A stretch of DNA of 64,000 nt from Arthrobacter sp. AL12 (GCF_029960645.1 NZ_JASBQY010000001.1:207641-271640); one strand, 5' to 3'. Positions 40,266 to 48,740 are shown, numbered from the stretch's first letter. Translations and numbers: made by a program. Notes: generated by a model from the letters alone, not told the origin.

Positions 40266-41858
40266 TCAGGCCAGATTCCCGACGGCGGATTCGGCGGCGG
40301 CCCGGATCTTGCCGGAGGCGACGAGCAGGTCCGCCGCCTCCAGCTCCGGGGACAGGAACCGGTCGGTCCCCGGACCGTCGACGACCTCGCGCAGCGCGGC
40401 GATCACGGCGGTGCCCGCAGGACCCGGGGTGAGCTCCCCGTCCGAGAGCTGGGTGCGGATGTCGAGGGCCCGCGCCGAGGTCACGAGTTCGATCGCCAGG
40501 ACGCGGCGCAGGTTCTCCACGGCACGGCGGAGCTTGCGGGCCGCGTGCCAGCCCATCGACACATGGTCCTCCTGCATCGCGGAGCTCGGGATGGAGTCCA
40601 CCGACGCCGGGACGGCCAGCCGCTTGTTGTCCGAGACCAGCCCGGCCTGGGTGTACTGGGCGATCATCAGGCCGGAATCGACGCCGGGGTCCGCCGCCAG
40701 GAACGCCGGCAGCCCGTGCGAGCGGGCCGGGTCCAGCATGCGGTCGGTCCGGCGCTCGGCGATGGAGCTCAGGTCCGCGACGGCGATCGCCAGGAAGTCC
40801 AGCACGTACCCGACCGGGGCACCGTGGAAGTTGCCGTTGGAGCTGACCCGGCCATCGGGCAGGACCACCGGGTTGTCGATCGCGGCGGCCAGTTCGCGGG
40901 AGGCGACCATGGCGGCGTGGTCCACGGTGTCGCGGACGGCCCCGGCCACCTGGGGGGCACAGCGCAGCGAGTAGGCATCCTGGACCTTGGTGTCGTTGAT
41001 CCGGTGCGAGGCCACGATCGGGGAGCCGGAGAGGACCCGGAGCATGTTGTCCGCGGAGGCGGCCTGGCCCGGGTGCGGGCGCAGGGCCGCGTGCAATTCG
41101 GGGAGGAACACCTGATCGGTGCCGAGCAGCGCCTCGACGCTGAGCGCGGCGGTGATGTCCGCCGTCGTGAGCAGCTGGCGGATGTCCGCGATGGCCATCA
41201 GCAGCATCCCCAGCATGCCCTCCGTGCCGTTGACGAGCGCCAGGCCTTCCTTTTCGGCCAGGGTGACCGGCTCGATCCCGTGCGCGGCGAGGAGCTCGGC
41301 GACCGGGCGGCCGTCCCTGCTGCCGTACAGTTCGCCGTCCGGGCCGGTGGCTTCGCCTTCGCCCATCAGGACGAGGGCGCAGTGGGACAGCGGGGCGAGA
41401 TCGCCGGAGCAACCGAGCGAGCCGAATTCGCGGACCACCGGGGTGATGCCGGCGTTCAGGACGTCCACCATGGTCCGCAGGACCACGGGGCGGACGCCGG
41501 TACGGCCGGACGCGAGGGTCTTGGCGCGCAGGAACATGATGCCGCGGACCACCTCGCGTTCCACGGCCGGGCCCATGCCGGCGGCGTGGCTGCGGATCAG
41601 CGACTTCTGCAGCTGGGTGCGCAGCTCTGCGGGAATGTGCCGGTTGGCCAGCGCCCCGAAGCCGGTGGAGATGCCGTAGGCGGGGACCTCGCTGTGGGCC
41701 AGGCCGTCGATGTGGGCGCGGACCTTGGCGACGGCGTCGAGGGCGTCCTGGGCGATCGTCACCTTCGCGTCGTGGCGGGCGACGGCGACGACGTCCTCGG
41801 CGGTGACGCCGCTGGAGCCGAGGGTGACGGTGAGCGGTTCGTGGGTGGTGACAGTCAT
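40266..41858 (-). CDS. hutH: Histidine ammonia-lyase
   Basis: A 530-residue MIO-dependent lyase converting L-histidine to trans-urocanate and ammonia, first step of histidine breakdown. Tyr61 in PAYGISTGFGAL is the catalytic base region. The prosthetic-group tripeptide is Cys150-Ser151-Gly152 (GSLGCSGDLAPLSH), where the canonical residue is Ala-Ser-Gly; cyclisation through the serine should still be possible. LVNGTEGM-type, QDAYSLRCAPQ and AREL blocks are present. It follows hutU by 99 bases, which contain a family-2 palindrome. GTAGGA lies about 8 bases before the ATG. Confidence 0.93.
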   Translation of the reverse strand: MTVTTHEPLTVTLGSSGVTAEDVVAVARHDAKVTIAQDALDAVAKVRAHIDGLAHSEVPAYGISTGFGALANRHIPAELRTQLQKSLIRSHAAGMGPAVEREVVRGIMFLRAKTLASGRTGVRPVVLRTMVDVLNAGITPVVREFGSLGCSGDLAPLSHCALVLMGEGEATGPDGELYGSRDGRPVAELLAAHGIEPVTLAEKEGLALVNGTEGMLGMLLMAIADIRQLLTTADITAALSVEALLGTDQVFLPELHAALRPHPGQAASADNMLRVLSGSPIVASHRINDTKVQDAYSLRCAPQVAGAVRDTVDHAAMVASRELAAAIDNPVVLPDGRVSSNGNFHGAPVGYVLDFLAIAVADLSSIAERRTDRMLDPARSHGLPAFLAADPGVDSGLMIAQYTQAGLVSDNKRLAVPASVDSIPSSAMQEDHVSMGWHAARKLRRAVENLRRVLAIELVTSARALDIRTQLSDGELTPGPAGTAVIAALREVVDGPGTDRFLSPELEAADLLVASGKIRAAAESAVGNLA

Positions 41859-41880
41859 GGGATGTTCCTACTTATTTCTC

Positions 41881-41940
41881 ATCGATTGCTCCGCAACGGC
41901 CCTTTTGGGAGCTCATAACGGCAGTTGCGGAGCAGTCGAT
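41881..41940. repeat. Dispersed palindrome family 2, copy 2
   Basis: Arms at 41881-41904 and 41917-41940 agree at 21 of 24 positions with a 12-base loop. The arms begin ATCGAYTGCTCCGCAAC. The element lies 17 bases after the hutU stop and 22 before the hutH start, so it could lower hutH expression by partial termination or stabilise the hutU message end. Confidence 0.85.
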
Positions 41941-41957
41941 GTGGGTTGGGGACTGGG

Positions 41958-43655
41958 TTAGCGGGATTCTGACATGGGGATGCGGACGCCGCGTTCGGCG
42001 GCGACTTCGACGGCGCGGTCGTAACCGGCGTCGACGTGGCGAATGACGCCCATGCCGGGGTCGTTGGTGAGCAGGCGCTCGAGCTTCTGCGCGGCGAGGT
42101 CGGTGCCGTCCGCGACCGAAACCTGGCCGGCGTGGATGGAGCGGCCGATGCCGACGCCGCCGCCGTGGTGGATGGAGACCCAGGTGGCGCCGGAGGCGGT
42201 GTTGAGCAGTGCGTTGAGCAGCGGCCAGTCGGCCACGGCATCCGAGCCGTCAGCCATGGCTTCGGTTTCGCGGTACGGGGATGCGACGGAGCCGGAGTCG
42301 AGGTGGTCGCGGCCGATCACGATGGGCGCCTTGACCTTGCCCTCCTTGACCAGCTGGTTGAACAGCAGTCCCGCCTTGGCGCGGTCGCCGTAGCCGAGCC
42401 AGCAGATGCGGGCCGGGAGGCCCTCGAACTCGACGCGCTCGGCGGCGGCGTCGATCCAGCGGTGCAGGTGCTTGTTCTCCGGGAAGAGTTCCTTGATGGC
42501 CCTGTCCGTGACCGCTATGTCCTCCGGGTCACCGGAGAGCGCGACCCAGCGGAACGGGCCCATGCCCTCGCAGAACAGCGGCCGGATGTAGGCCGGGACG
42601 AAGCCGGGGAACTCGAAGGCCCGGTTGTAGCCGCCCTTGCGGGCCTCGTCGCGGATTGAATTGCCGTAATCGAACACCTCGGCGCCGGCGTCCTGGAATT
42701 CGACCATGGCCTGGACGTGCTTGGCCATGGAGGCCTGGGCCCTTTTGGTGAAGCCCTCCGGGTCGGCCGCGGCCTCGCGGTGCCATTCCCCGACCGTGAT
42801 GCCCTCGGGCAGGTAGCTCAGCGGGTCGTGCGCGGAAGTCTGGTCCGTGACGATGTCCACGGTGAGCTCCCCGGCATGGTGGCGGCGCAGGATCTCCGGG
42901 AAGACCTCCGCGGCGTTGCCGACGTAGCCGACGGACCAGCCGCGGCGCTCTTCCTTGGCCGCCAGCACCTTGGCGATCGCGGCGTCGAGGTCGGTCTCCA
43001 CCTCGTCGAGGTAGCGCTTGCCGAGGCGGCGGCGCAGGTGGCTTTCGTCGACGTCGACGATCAGGCAGGCGCCCTCGTTCAGGGTGACGGCGAGCGGCTG
43101 CGCGCCGCCCATCCCGCCGCAGCCGCCGGTGAGGGTCAGGGTCCCGGCGAGGGTGCCGTTTTCGTCTCCGGTGAGTTTGCGGGCGATCGCGGCGAAGGTT
43201 TCAAAGGTGCCCTGCAGGATGCCCTGGGTGCCGATGTAGATCCAGGATCCGGCGGTCATCTGGCCGTACATCATCAGCCCCTCGGCCTCGAGCCGGCGGA
43301 ATTCGGGCCAGTTCGCCCAGTCGCCGACGAGGTTGGAGTTGGCCAGCAGCACCCGCGGCGCCCATTCGTGGGTGCGGAAGACCCCGACCGGCTTGCCGGA
43401 CTGGACCAGCAGGGTCTCGTCCTTTTCCATGGTTTCCAGGGTGCGGGTGATCGCGTCGAACGCGGCCCAGGACCGGACGGCCCGGCCGGTGCCGCCGTAG
43501 ACCACCAGGTCATCGGGGCGTTCGGCGACCTCGGGGTCCAGGTTGTTCATGAGCATGCGCAGCGGGGCTTCGGTCTGCCAGCTCTTGGCGGTGAGCTCGG
43601 TGCCGCGGGCGGCTCTGACCGGGCGGGCACCGGTGGTGAAATCGGCGGGTGCCAT
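41958..43655 (-). CDS. hutU: Urocanate hydratase
   Basis: A 565-residue cytosolic enzyme hydrating urocanate to 4-imidazolone-5-propionate with tightly bound NAD+ as electrophile. Full length for the family. NAD-binding glycines are in [17 protein letters not shown], and the conserved cysteine region is [19 protein letters not shown] near the N-terminus and [18 protein letters not shown] near the C-terminus are classic. AAAGGAG lies 7 bases before the ATG. A HutR box lies 98 bp upstream of the start. It is transcribed toward hutH. Confidence 0.95.
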   Translation of the reverse strand: MAPADFTTGARPVRAARGTELTAKSWQTEAPLRMLMNNLDPEVAERPDDLVVYGGTGRAVRSWAAFDAITRTLETMEKDETLLVQSGKPVGVFRTHEWAPRVLLANSNLVGDWANWPEFRRLEAEGLMMYGQMTAGSWIYIGTQGILQGTFETFAAIARKLTGDENGTLAGTLTLTGGCGGMGGAQPLAVTLNEGACLIVDVDESHLRRRLGKRYLDEVETDLDAAIAKVLAAKEERRGWSVGYVGNAAEVFPEILRRHHAGELTVDIVTDQTSAHDPLSYLPEGITVGEWHREAAADPEGFTKRAQASMAKHVQAMVEFQDAGAEVFDYGNSIRDEARKGGYNRAFEFPGFVPAYIRPLFCEGMGPFRWVALSGDPEDIAVTDRAIKELFPENKHLHRWIDAAAERVEFEGLPARICWLGYGDRAKAGLLFNQLVKEGKVKAPIVIGRDHLDSGSVASPYRETEAMADGSDAVADWPLLNALLNTASGATWVSIHHGGGVGIGRSIHAGQVSVADGTDLAAQKLERLLTNDPGMGVIRHVDAGYDRAVEVAAERGVRIPMSESR

Positions 43656-43752
43656 GAGGGGCTCCTTTGTGTCTTGGTGGTTCAGGAAATGAGGTCCTGT
43701 AACAACTAAAGCCTGTCCGCGGCCGCGGAAACAGGGCCCACGAGGGGGTGCT

Positions 43753-43768
43753 GTCCGGGATTCCAGAC
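43753..43768. promoter_or_regulatory. HutR box upstream of hutU
   Basis: GTCCGGGATTCCAGAC fits the degenerate palindrome GTCYGGRATYCCRGAC fully. The exact same 17 bases (with a preceding T) recur in inverse orientation at 44803-44819 beyond the IclR gene. As I recall, it resembles the IclR-type HutR box of Corynebacterium resistens (TCTGwwATwCCAGA). Confidence 0.75.
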
Positions 43769-43795
43769 CCGCCCGCCGCCTCCCCCTCTTCGTGT

Positions 43796-43852
43796 TGCGC
43801 TATCACTTTTGGGCCCCAAAATGCCCGCATGGGAGCCAAAAGTGATAGCGCA
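43796..43852. repeat. Dispersed palindrome family 1, variant copy G
   Basis: TGCGCTATCACTTTTGG (43796-43812) and its exact reverse complement (43836-43852) flank a partly paired 23-base centre that includes ATGGGAG. The inner TCACTT...CCCAT pattern links it to family 1, while the outer bases differ. It lies 19 bases after the IclR-type gene stop. Confidence 0.75.
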
Positions 43853-43870
43853 TCGGCAGGGGCGGGCCGG

Positions 43871-44713
43871 TCAGCCGGGCTGCGGGCGGCCGTGGATCCG
43901 GAGGGAGAGATCGTCCGCGGCTTTCCGCACCCGGGCGGCCAGGGCAGGCCACTCCTCGGGCGGGAGTTTGTCCTCGAGGAAAGTCACGGCGACGGCGGCG
44001 GTCGGCCAGCCCACATGGTCCGTGACGGCGGCCGCGATCGAGCCGAAGCCGGGCGTGACCTCCCCGTGTTCGGTGGCGTAGCCGCGCTGCCGGACCTGGT
44101 CCAGATGCGAGGAGAGCGCCGAGTACTTCATGATCGGCGAATCCGTCTCGTGCCGGGCGGTGAAGGCGGCCGCGTTGGGGTACAGCGCCCGGACCTGCGA
44201 CTTGGGCAGCGCGGCGAGGATGGCGCGCCCGCTCGCGGTCAGGTGGCTCGGCAGCCGCACCCCGACGTCGGTCACCAGCGAGGGGCGGTTCTTGGCCCGC
44301 TCCTCGACGATGTAGAGCACATCCCGGCCGTGCAGGACGGCGAGGTGGGCGCTTTCACCGATCACGTCCACCAGCGAGGCGAGCAGCGGCCGGCCCAGGC
44401 GGGAGAGCGGCTCCTGCCGCGAATACGCCGAACTGAGCTCAAAGGCACTTATCCCCAGCCCGTAGCGCTGCTCCTCGTGCAGGTGCAGCACAAAGCCGTT
44501 GGCCTCCATGACACCCAACAGGTGGTAGACGCTGGAGCGCGGCAGCCCCAGCGCGGTGGCAATGTTCGACGCCGCCATCGGCCCCCGCTTGGAGGCCAGC
44601 AGTTTGAGAATGCGCAGGGTGTTTTCCGCCGCCGGAACTTTGGAAGTCACCTTGGCCGAGGCGGCGCGGGGTGCCGCCTCGTCGGCAGGCGGCGTGGTGT
44701 TGGTGGCTGGCAT
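43871..44713 (-). CDS. hutR: IclR family regulator of histidine utilisation
   Basis: A 280-residue IclR-type regulator. The N-terminal winged helix is ENTLRILKLLASKRGPMAAS, then IATALGLPRSSVYHLLGVME, followed by an effector domain (YGLGISAFELSSAY, SHLTASGRAILAAL). It sits next to hutU-hutH on the same strand. Four copies of a 16-bp palindrome lie at hutU, twice upstream of this gene, and at hutG, which strongly suggests it is their regulator and controls itself. The ligand is probably histidine or urocanate. GAAGAGG lies 4 bases before the ATG. The N-terminal 25 residues are Ala/Pro/Thr-rich and not conserved-looking. Confidence 0.85.
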   Translation of the reverse strand: MPATNTTPPADEAAPRAASAKVTSKVPAAENTLRILKLLASKRGPMAASNIATALGLPRSSVYHLLGVMEANGFVLHLHEEQRYGLGISAFELSSAYSRQEPLSRLGRPLLASLVDVIGESAHLAVLHGRDVLYIVEERAKNRPSLVTDVGVRLPSHLTASGRAILAALPKSQVRALYPNAAAFTARHETDSPIMKYSALSSHLDQVRQRGYATEHGEVTPGFGSIAAAVTDHVGWPTAAVAVTFLEDKLPPEEWPALAARVRKAADDLSLRIHGRPQPG

Positions 44714-44735
44714 GGATCCTCTTCAATCGTGCGGT

Positions 44736-44751
44736 GTCCGGTATCCCGTAC
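44736..44751. promoter_or_regulatory. HutR box close to the hutR start
   Basis: GTCCGGTATCCCGTAC matches 14 of 16 positions of GTCYGGRATYCCRGAC, 23 bp before the hutR ATG, where binding would repress the gene's own transcription. Confidence 0.55.
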
Positions 44752-44802
44752 TTAAGCATGCGCCCCGGACCCGGCCCCCGGACAGTCCCCCGCGACCTCG
44801 GA

Positions 44803-44818
44803 GTCTGGAATCCCGGAC
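44803..44818. promoter_or_regulatory. Second HutR box upstream of hutR
   Basis: GTCTGGAATCCCGGAC is the exact reverse complement of the site at hutU. It lies about 90 bp from the hutR start and 126 bp before the divergent gene at 44944, so it could affect both. Confidence 0.7.
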
Positions 44819-44943
44819 AAAAATGGGGATGTCCAGCCGCGGCGCTGACGAACCGGGCCACGGCGGGAGGGGCCTGCGCCCCTTGCCGCACCCCGGCGGC
44901 GGTGCTTCCATGGATGCTTCAGCCGGGAAACAGGAGGTCCGCC

Positions 44944-45279
44944 ATGCGCTGGATTGCGGGTCTGTTCCTGATCGCGCACGGCCTGGTCCATCTGGCCATC
45001 TGGCTGCCGAAGCCGGACGGGAAGGCACCGTTCGACGTCGGGCATTCGCCGTTTGCCGGCAACGTCCGGCAGCTGGCCTCCGCACTGGCCATCGCGGCCG
45101 CCGTCGTCCTCGCACTGGGCGGCCTGGGGCTGATCGGCGGCGCGCCCTGGTGGAGTCCGGTCACGGTTGCGGGCGCCGCGGTCTCGGCTGCACTCCTCCT
45201 CCTGACCTTCAACCGCTGGTGGCTGATCGGGCTCGGGATCAACGCGGCGATCATCGTGCTCACCTTGCAGCAGCCCTGA
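44944..45279 (+). CDS. Small membrane protein, unknown function
   Basis: A 111-residue membrane protein with four hydrophobic segments (about residues 2-20, 42-61, 70-90 and 90-107). The pattern RWIAGLFLIAHGLVHLAIWL at the start recalls small four-helix proteins related to DoxX or DUF4149 groups, but I cannot name the family safely. AGGAGG lies 7 bases before the ATG. It is divergent from hutR, and a HutR box lies upstream, so a link to histidine metabolism is possible though unproven. The convergent oxidoreductase ends 12 bp away. Confidence 0.65.
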   Translation: MRWIAGLFLIAHGLVHLAIWLPKPDGKAPFDVGHSPFAGNVRQLASALAIAAAVVLALGGLGLIGGAPWWSPVTVAGAAVSAALLLLTFNRWWLIGLGINAAIIVLTLQQP

Positions 45280-45290
45280 GCGGGGCCTCC

Positions 45291-46259
45291 TCAGACCGTG
45301 ATGACCACCTTGCCGCGGGCGTGGCCGTCGCGCATGTGCCGGATTGCTCCCGCTGCGTCGGCGAGCGGATAGCTCTTGTCGATGACGGGGGTGACGGCGC
45401 CGGCGTCGATGAGTTGGGCGAGGTAGCGGAGGTCCTCCTGGCGCTCGGTTGCCATCACGCCCGTCAGTTTCTGCCCGACGAAGGGCGAGATCAGGGCTGC
45501 CCGGAGGGAGCGTTCAAATCCTCCGGTCCAGCGGCCGCCGCCTTCGCCGCCGACAATCACGAGGGTTCCCCGGGGTTTCAGCGCCCGGCGGAGGACTGAC
45601 AGCGGGCGGTTGCCGGCCGTGTCGAGGATGAGGTCGAACTGCCGCGCGCCGTCCGCGAAGTCGTCGTGCTGGTAGTCAATGACGTGGTCGGCGCCGATCG
45701 AGCGGACGAGGTCCAGCTTCGCAGTGCTGCATACGCCGGTGACCTGCGCTCCGAGCACCTTGGCGAGCTGGACGGCAAAGGAGCCCACCCCGCCGCCGGC
45801 GCCAATGATCAGGACGTCCTGCCCCGGCCGGAGTTGCCCGCTGTCGCGCAGGCCCTGCAGCGCCGTGGTGGCCGAAACGGGCACGATCGCTGCCCGCTCG
45901 AAGCTGGCATTCACCGGCTTCAGGGCAATCTTGCCCTCCTTGGCGCAGACGAATTCAGCGAAGGTTCCCTCTGCGGTCCCGAAGACCTCATCCCCCGGAC
46001 GGAATCCGACGACATTCTGCCCCACCGCTTCGACCCGGCCCGCGACTTCCCTGCCCCGGATCGGGTTCTTTGGCGCCTTGAAACCAAAGAAGGCCCGGGT
46101 CAGGAACGGCAGTCCGGTCATGAGGTGCCAGACGCCCTGTTCGACGCCGGCGGCGCGGACCCGGATCAGCACATCGTCGCCGCCCGGCGCCGGGGTCTCA
46201 ACGTCGCGCAGCACCAGCACATCCGCAGAGCCGTACACGTCCTGGACGATGGCTTTCAT
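45291..46259 (-). CDS. NADPH:quinone oxidoreductase-like reductase
   Basis: A 322-residue zinc-free medium-chain dehydrogenase/reductase. MKAIVQDVYGSADVLVLRDV and PKNPIRGREVAGRVEAVG are typical of quinone-oxidoreductase relatives, and GAGGGVGSFAVQLAKVLGA is the NADPH-binding loop. Catalytic zinc ligands (Cys/His in the GHE region) are absent; the equivalent reads GREVAG. It would reduce quinones or activated alkenes in the cytoplasm. GAAGAGG precedes ATG by 4 bases. Divergent from the LysE-family gene. Confidence 0.88.
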   Translation of the reverse strand: MKAIVQDVYGSADVLVLRDVETPAPGGDDVLIRVRAAGVEQGVWHLMTGLPFLTRAFFGFKAPKNPIRGREVAGRVEAVGQNVVGFRPGDEVFGTAEGTFAEFVCAKEGKIALKPVNASFERAAIVPVSATTALQGLRDSGQLRPGQDVLIIGAGGGVGSFAVQLAKVLGAQVTGVCSTAKLDLVRSIGADHVIDYQHDDFADGARQFDLILDTAGNRPLSVLRRALKPRGTLVIVGGEGGGRWTGGFERSLRAALISPFVGQKLTGVMATERQEDLRYLAQLIDAGAVTPVIDKSYPLADAAGAIRHMRDGHARGKVVITV

Positions 46260-46442
46260 GGCGCCTCTTCTTCACGGTCGGGGGTGCTGGAACGCAGCGC
46301 CCGGCGGCACCCTGAGCGCGCGGGCGCGTGACGGCCCTGCTCAAGTGCAGGAAACGAAGGTATTCGCGACCCGGATCGGTTCTACCACGGCCGGCAGCCC
46401 CTCCGGTAGGGCACGGCCCGCCACGGGCGGGGGCCGCGGGGC

Positions 46443-46448
46443 TAAAAT
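46443..46448 (+). promoter_or_regulatory. Leaderless -10 box of the LysE-family translocator
   Basis: TAAAAT, a near-perfect -10 hexamer, ends 5 bases before the ATG at 46454. No ribosome-binding site fits in between, so the mRNA should start at the ATG. Confidence 0.65.
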
Positions 46449-46453
46449 CAGTC

Positions 46454-47107
46454 ATGGTCCCCGCCACCAACCTGCTGGCCTTTGCCCTCGCCGCCCTCCT
46501 GTTGATCGCCGTGCCTGGACCCAGCGTGCTGTTCGTGATCGGACGGACACTGGCGCTGGGCCGCCGGGGCGGGCTCCTGAGCGTGCTGGGCAACGCCGTC
46601 GGGGAACTGCTGCAGATCGCCGCGGTGGCCCTGGGTGTGGGTGTGGTGCTGGCCCAGTCCGTGCTGCTTTTCAGCGTGGTCAAGTTCGCCGGCGCGGCGT
46701 ACCTCATCTACCTCGGCATCCAGGCCATCCGGCACCGCGGCAGAGGCCCGACGGCGGCGGAGCCCTCACGTCCGGCGTCGACTCTGCGGATCCTCCGGGA
46801 GGGATTCATCGTCGGTGTCACCAACCCCAAGTCGGTTGTCTTCTTCGTTGCCGTGCTGCCCCAGTTTGTGGACTACTCGGCCGGTGCCATCCCCCTGCAG
46901 CTGGCGACGCTGGGGGCGCTGTTCCTCGCGATCGCCCTGGTTTCGGACAGCGGCTGGGCGCTGGTCGCCGGTACGGCCCGCCGCTGGTTCGCCAGTTCGC
47001 CACGGCGGATCGCCGCGCTGGGCACCACCGGCGGGGCGATGATGATCGGACTGGGCGGAACCCTTGCCCTGGCCGGGAACGCGGTGGAACCGCAGCCCGG
47101 CAAGTAG
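46454..47107 (+). CDS. LysE/RhtB family translocator
   Basis: A 217-residue exporter with six hydrophobic segments, of the RhtB branch. NLLAFALAALLLIAVPGPSVLFVIG contains the P-GP-S/N motif of RhtB proteins, and GFIVGVTNPKSVVFFVAVLPQFV is the second conserved block. Relatives export homoserine, threonine or other amino acids. It differs from the LysE protein encoded at 22839. The leaderless start at 46454 is chosen over an extension to 46328. Neighbours give no hint to substrate. Confidence 0.88.
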   Translation: MVPATNLLAFALAALLLIAVPGPSVLFVIGRTLALGRRGGLLSVLGNAVGELLQIAAVALGVGVVLAQSVLLFSVVKFAGAAYLIYLGIQAIRHRGRGPTAAEPSRPASTLRILREGFIVGVTNPKSVVFFVAVLPQFVDYSAGAIPLQLATLGALFLAIALVSDSGWALVAGTARRWFASSPRRIAALGTTGGAMMIGLGGTLALAGNAVEPQPGK

Positions 47108-47297
47108 TCGGCGCTGCGTCCCAAGTGGTACGCGGTCTGATAGAGCGAGAAGTTACTCGTGTGACGAATGGGACTGAGGGCTACAGTAGCTTCACGGCGG
47201 GACGAACCGGCCGGGGACGCGGGCCGGGGGCCCTCCCCAAAGCTGGGCCGGATGCCGCCGATAGTCCGAGTGGCGCGCTTTCGAAGGAGTGGTTCCG

Positions 47298-47573
47298 ATG
47301 GAGTCCCCAGCATCTCCGCAGGCACAAGACCAACGAGCACAACACCACCGAAGCCGGGTGGCTAATTTCCTGTGGGGAACCGTGAGCCGCGCCAGGGCAA
47401 CGCGCATTCCGTTCCGGATGGGACAGGTGCTGATTGGCGACGATCCGTTCAACGGCCGGCACCTCGGCACTGTGGCCGTGATCGATGCCCCCTATGTGGG
47501 TCTCCGGACAGCCGGCAGTGCTGCGGGGGACGTCACCTTCTACGACTACCGGCAACTCCGGTACCCCGACTAG
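47298..47573 (+). CDS. Small protein of unknown function (91 residues)
   Basis: An unrecognised 91-residue soluble protein. The N-terminal third is polar and Gln/Arg/Ser-rich; the rest looks structured (RMGQVLIGDDPFNGRHLGTVAVIDAPYVGL, in part, ending DVTFYDYRQLRYPD). AAGGAG lies 8 bases before the ATG. It is 17 bases upstream of the small HTH gene, so the two are probably co-transcribed and may work together. A CGAG/CTCG inverted repeat near 47147-47160 lies upstream. Confidence 0.65.
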   Translation: MESPASPQAQDQRAQHHRSRVANFLWGTVSRARATRIPFRMGQVLIGDDPFNGRHLGTVAVIDAPYVGLRTAGSAAGDVTFYDYRQLRYPD

Positions 47574-47590
47574 TGGACGGTCCAGAAGAT

Positions 47591-47866
47591 ATGAGCTCAG
47601 CGAATTTTTCCTCCCACTTCCTGACAATCGCGGAGGTCGCTGCGGCCATGCGGGTGTCCAAAATGACGGTCTACCGGCTGGTGAAGTCACACGCCATCGC
47701 GGCCGTGCGCGTGGGCCGGTCGTTCCGGGTTCCCGAGGAGGCCGTCAACGACTACATCCGCCGCGCCACCGAGCCCGCGACCCCGGCCCCAGCCCCGGGT
47801 GACGACAAGAAAGACGAAGAGCCAGCCCAAGGTGACAATAAGAAGGACGACAAGAAGACTGACTGA
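47591..47866 (+). CDS. BldC/excisionase-type HTH protein
   Basis: A 91-residue DNA-binding protein with a MerR/excisionase-type winged helix at residues about 10-58: FLTIAEVAAAMRVSKMTVYR, then LVKSHAIAAVRVGRSFRVPEEAV. This is the one-domain arrangement of BldC-like developmental regulators. The C-terminal 30 residues are a Pro/Ala then Lys/Asp-rich low-complexity tail (DDKKDEEP and NKKDDKKTD) that is unusual for BldC. AGAAG precedes the ATG closely. A family-1 palindrome follows. Confidence 0.8.
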   Translation: MSSANFSSHFLTIAEVAAAMRVSKMTVYRLVKSHAIAAVRVGRSFRVPEEAVNDYIRRATEPATPAPAPGDDKKDEEPAQGDNKKDDKKTD

Positions 47867-47904
47867 TCGCCGGCCCGCCACCAGGCGGACCAGCCACCAG
47901 GAAC

Positions 47905-47965
47905 AACTCGGGGTCACCTACCGCCCATCCCGGGGCCCGGAATGGGCGCGATCTGACCCCGCGTT
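47905..47965. repeat. Dispersed palindrome family 1, copy B
   Basis: Arms 47905-47928 and 47942-47965 flank a 13-base loop. They read AACTCGGGGTCACCT and, reversed, AACGCGGGGTCAGAT, then an inner CGCCCAT. It lies between the convergent BldC-like and 3-hydroxybutyrate dehydrogenase genes, 39 and 26 bases from their stops, a good bidirectional terminator position. Confidence 0.8.
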
Positions 47966-47990
47966 GCTGTGTGTGCTGACCGCCAGCCCG

Positions 47991-48740
47991 CTACCGGGCG
48001 GACCAGCCGCCGTCCATCGTGTAGCTCGCGCCGGTGACCATGCCGGCGTCGTCCGAGGCCAGCCAGGCCACGAGGGAGGCGACTTCCTCCGGCTCGACGA
48101 GACGCTTCACGGCGGCCTCGGTCAGCATGATCTTCGTGAGCACCTCGGACTCCGGGATCCCGTGCACCTTGGCCTGGTCGGCGATCTGCGACTCGACCAG
48201 CGGCGTCCGGACATAGCCGGGGTTGATGCAGTTGGAGGTGACGCCGTGCGCGCCGCCCTCCAGCGCAGTGACCTTGCTCAGGCCTTCCAAGCCGTGCTTC
48301 GCCGAGACATAGGCACTCTTGAACGGCGAGGCGCGGAGCCCGTGCACGGAGGACAGGTTGATGATCCGGCCGAAGTTGTTGGCGTACATGTGCGGCAGCG
48401 CGGCCCGGATGAGCAGGAACGGCGCTTCCAGCATGAGAGTGATGAGGCGGCGGAAGTCCGCCGGGTCGAAGTCCTCGATCGGGCTGATGCGCTGGATGCC
48501 GGCGTTGTTGACGAGGATGTCGCAGTCCAGGCTGACGGACTGCAGCGCCTCGACGTCGAGCAGGTTGACCACCCAGGAGGTGCCGCCGACCTCGTCGGCG
48601 AGGGCCGTGGCCGCAGCCTCGTCCATATCCGCGATCACCACCTTGGCACCGCGCGCCGCCAGGGCGCGGACGCTCGCAGCGCCGATTCCGCCGGCTCCGC
48701 CGGTCACCAGGGCCTTTCGCCCGTTCAAGCTGCTCTCCAT
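47991..48740 (-). CDS. bdhA: D-3-hydroxybutyrate dehydrogenase
   Basis: A 249-residue short-chain dehydrogenase interconverting D-3-hydroxybutyrate and acetoacetate with NAD(H). The coenzyme motif is VTGGAGGIGAA, the catalytic Tyr-x-x-x-Lys is in SAYVSAKHGLEG, and NCINPGYVRTPLVESQI with AVKRLVEPEEVA and GASYTMDGGWSAR closely match bacterial BdhA. ATG at 48740 is chosen because GAGGAG lies 8 bases upstream; GTG at 48749 is too near it. Divergent from a LysR regulator that may control it. It links to polyhydroxybutyrate or ketone-body use. Confidence 0.9.
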   Translation of the reverse strand: MESSLNGRKALVTGGAGGIGAASVRALAARGAKVVIADMDEAAATALADEVGGTSWVVNLLDVEALQSVSLDCDILVNNAGIQRISPIEDFDPADFRRLITLMLEAPFLLIRAALPHMYANNFGRIINLSSVHGLRASPFKSAYVSAKHGLEGLSKVTALEGGAHGVTSNCINPGYVRTPLVESQIADQAKVHGIPESEVLTKIMLTEAAVKRLVEPEEVASLVAWLASDDAGMVTGASYTMDGGWSAR

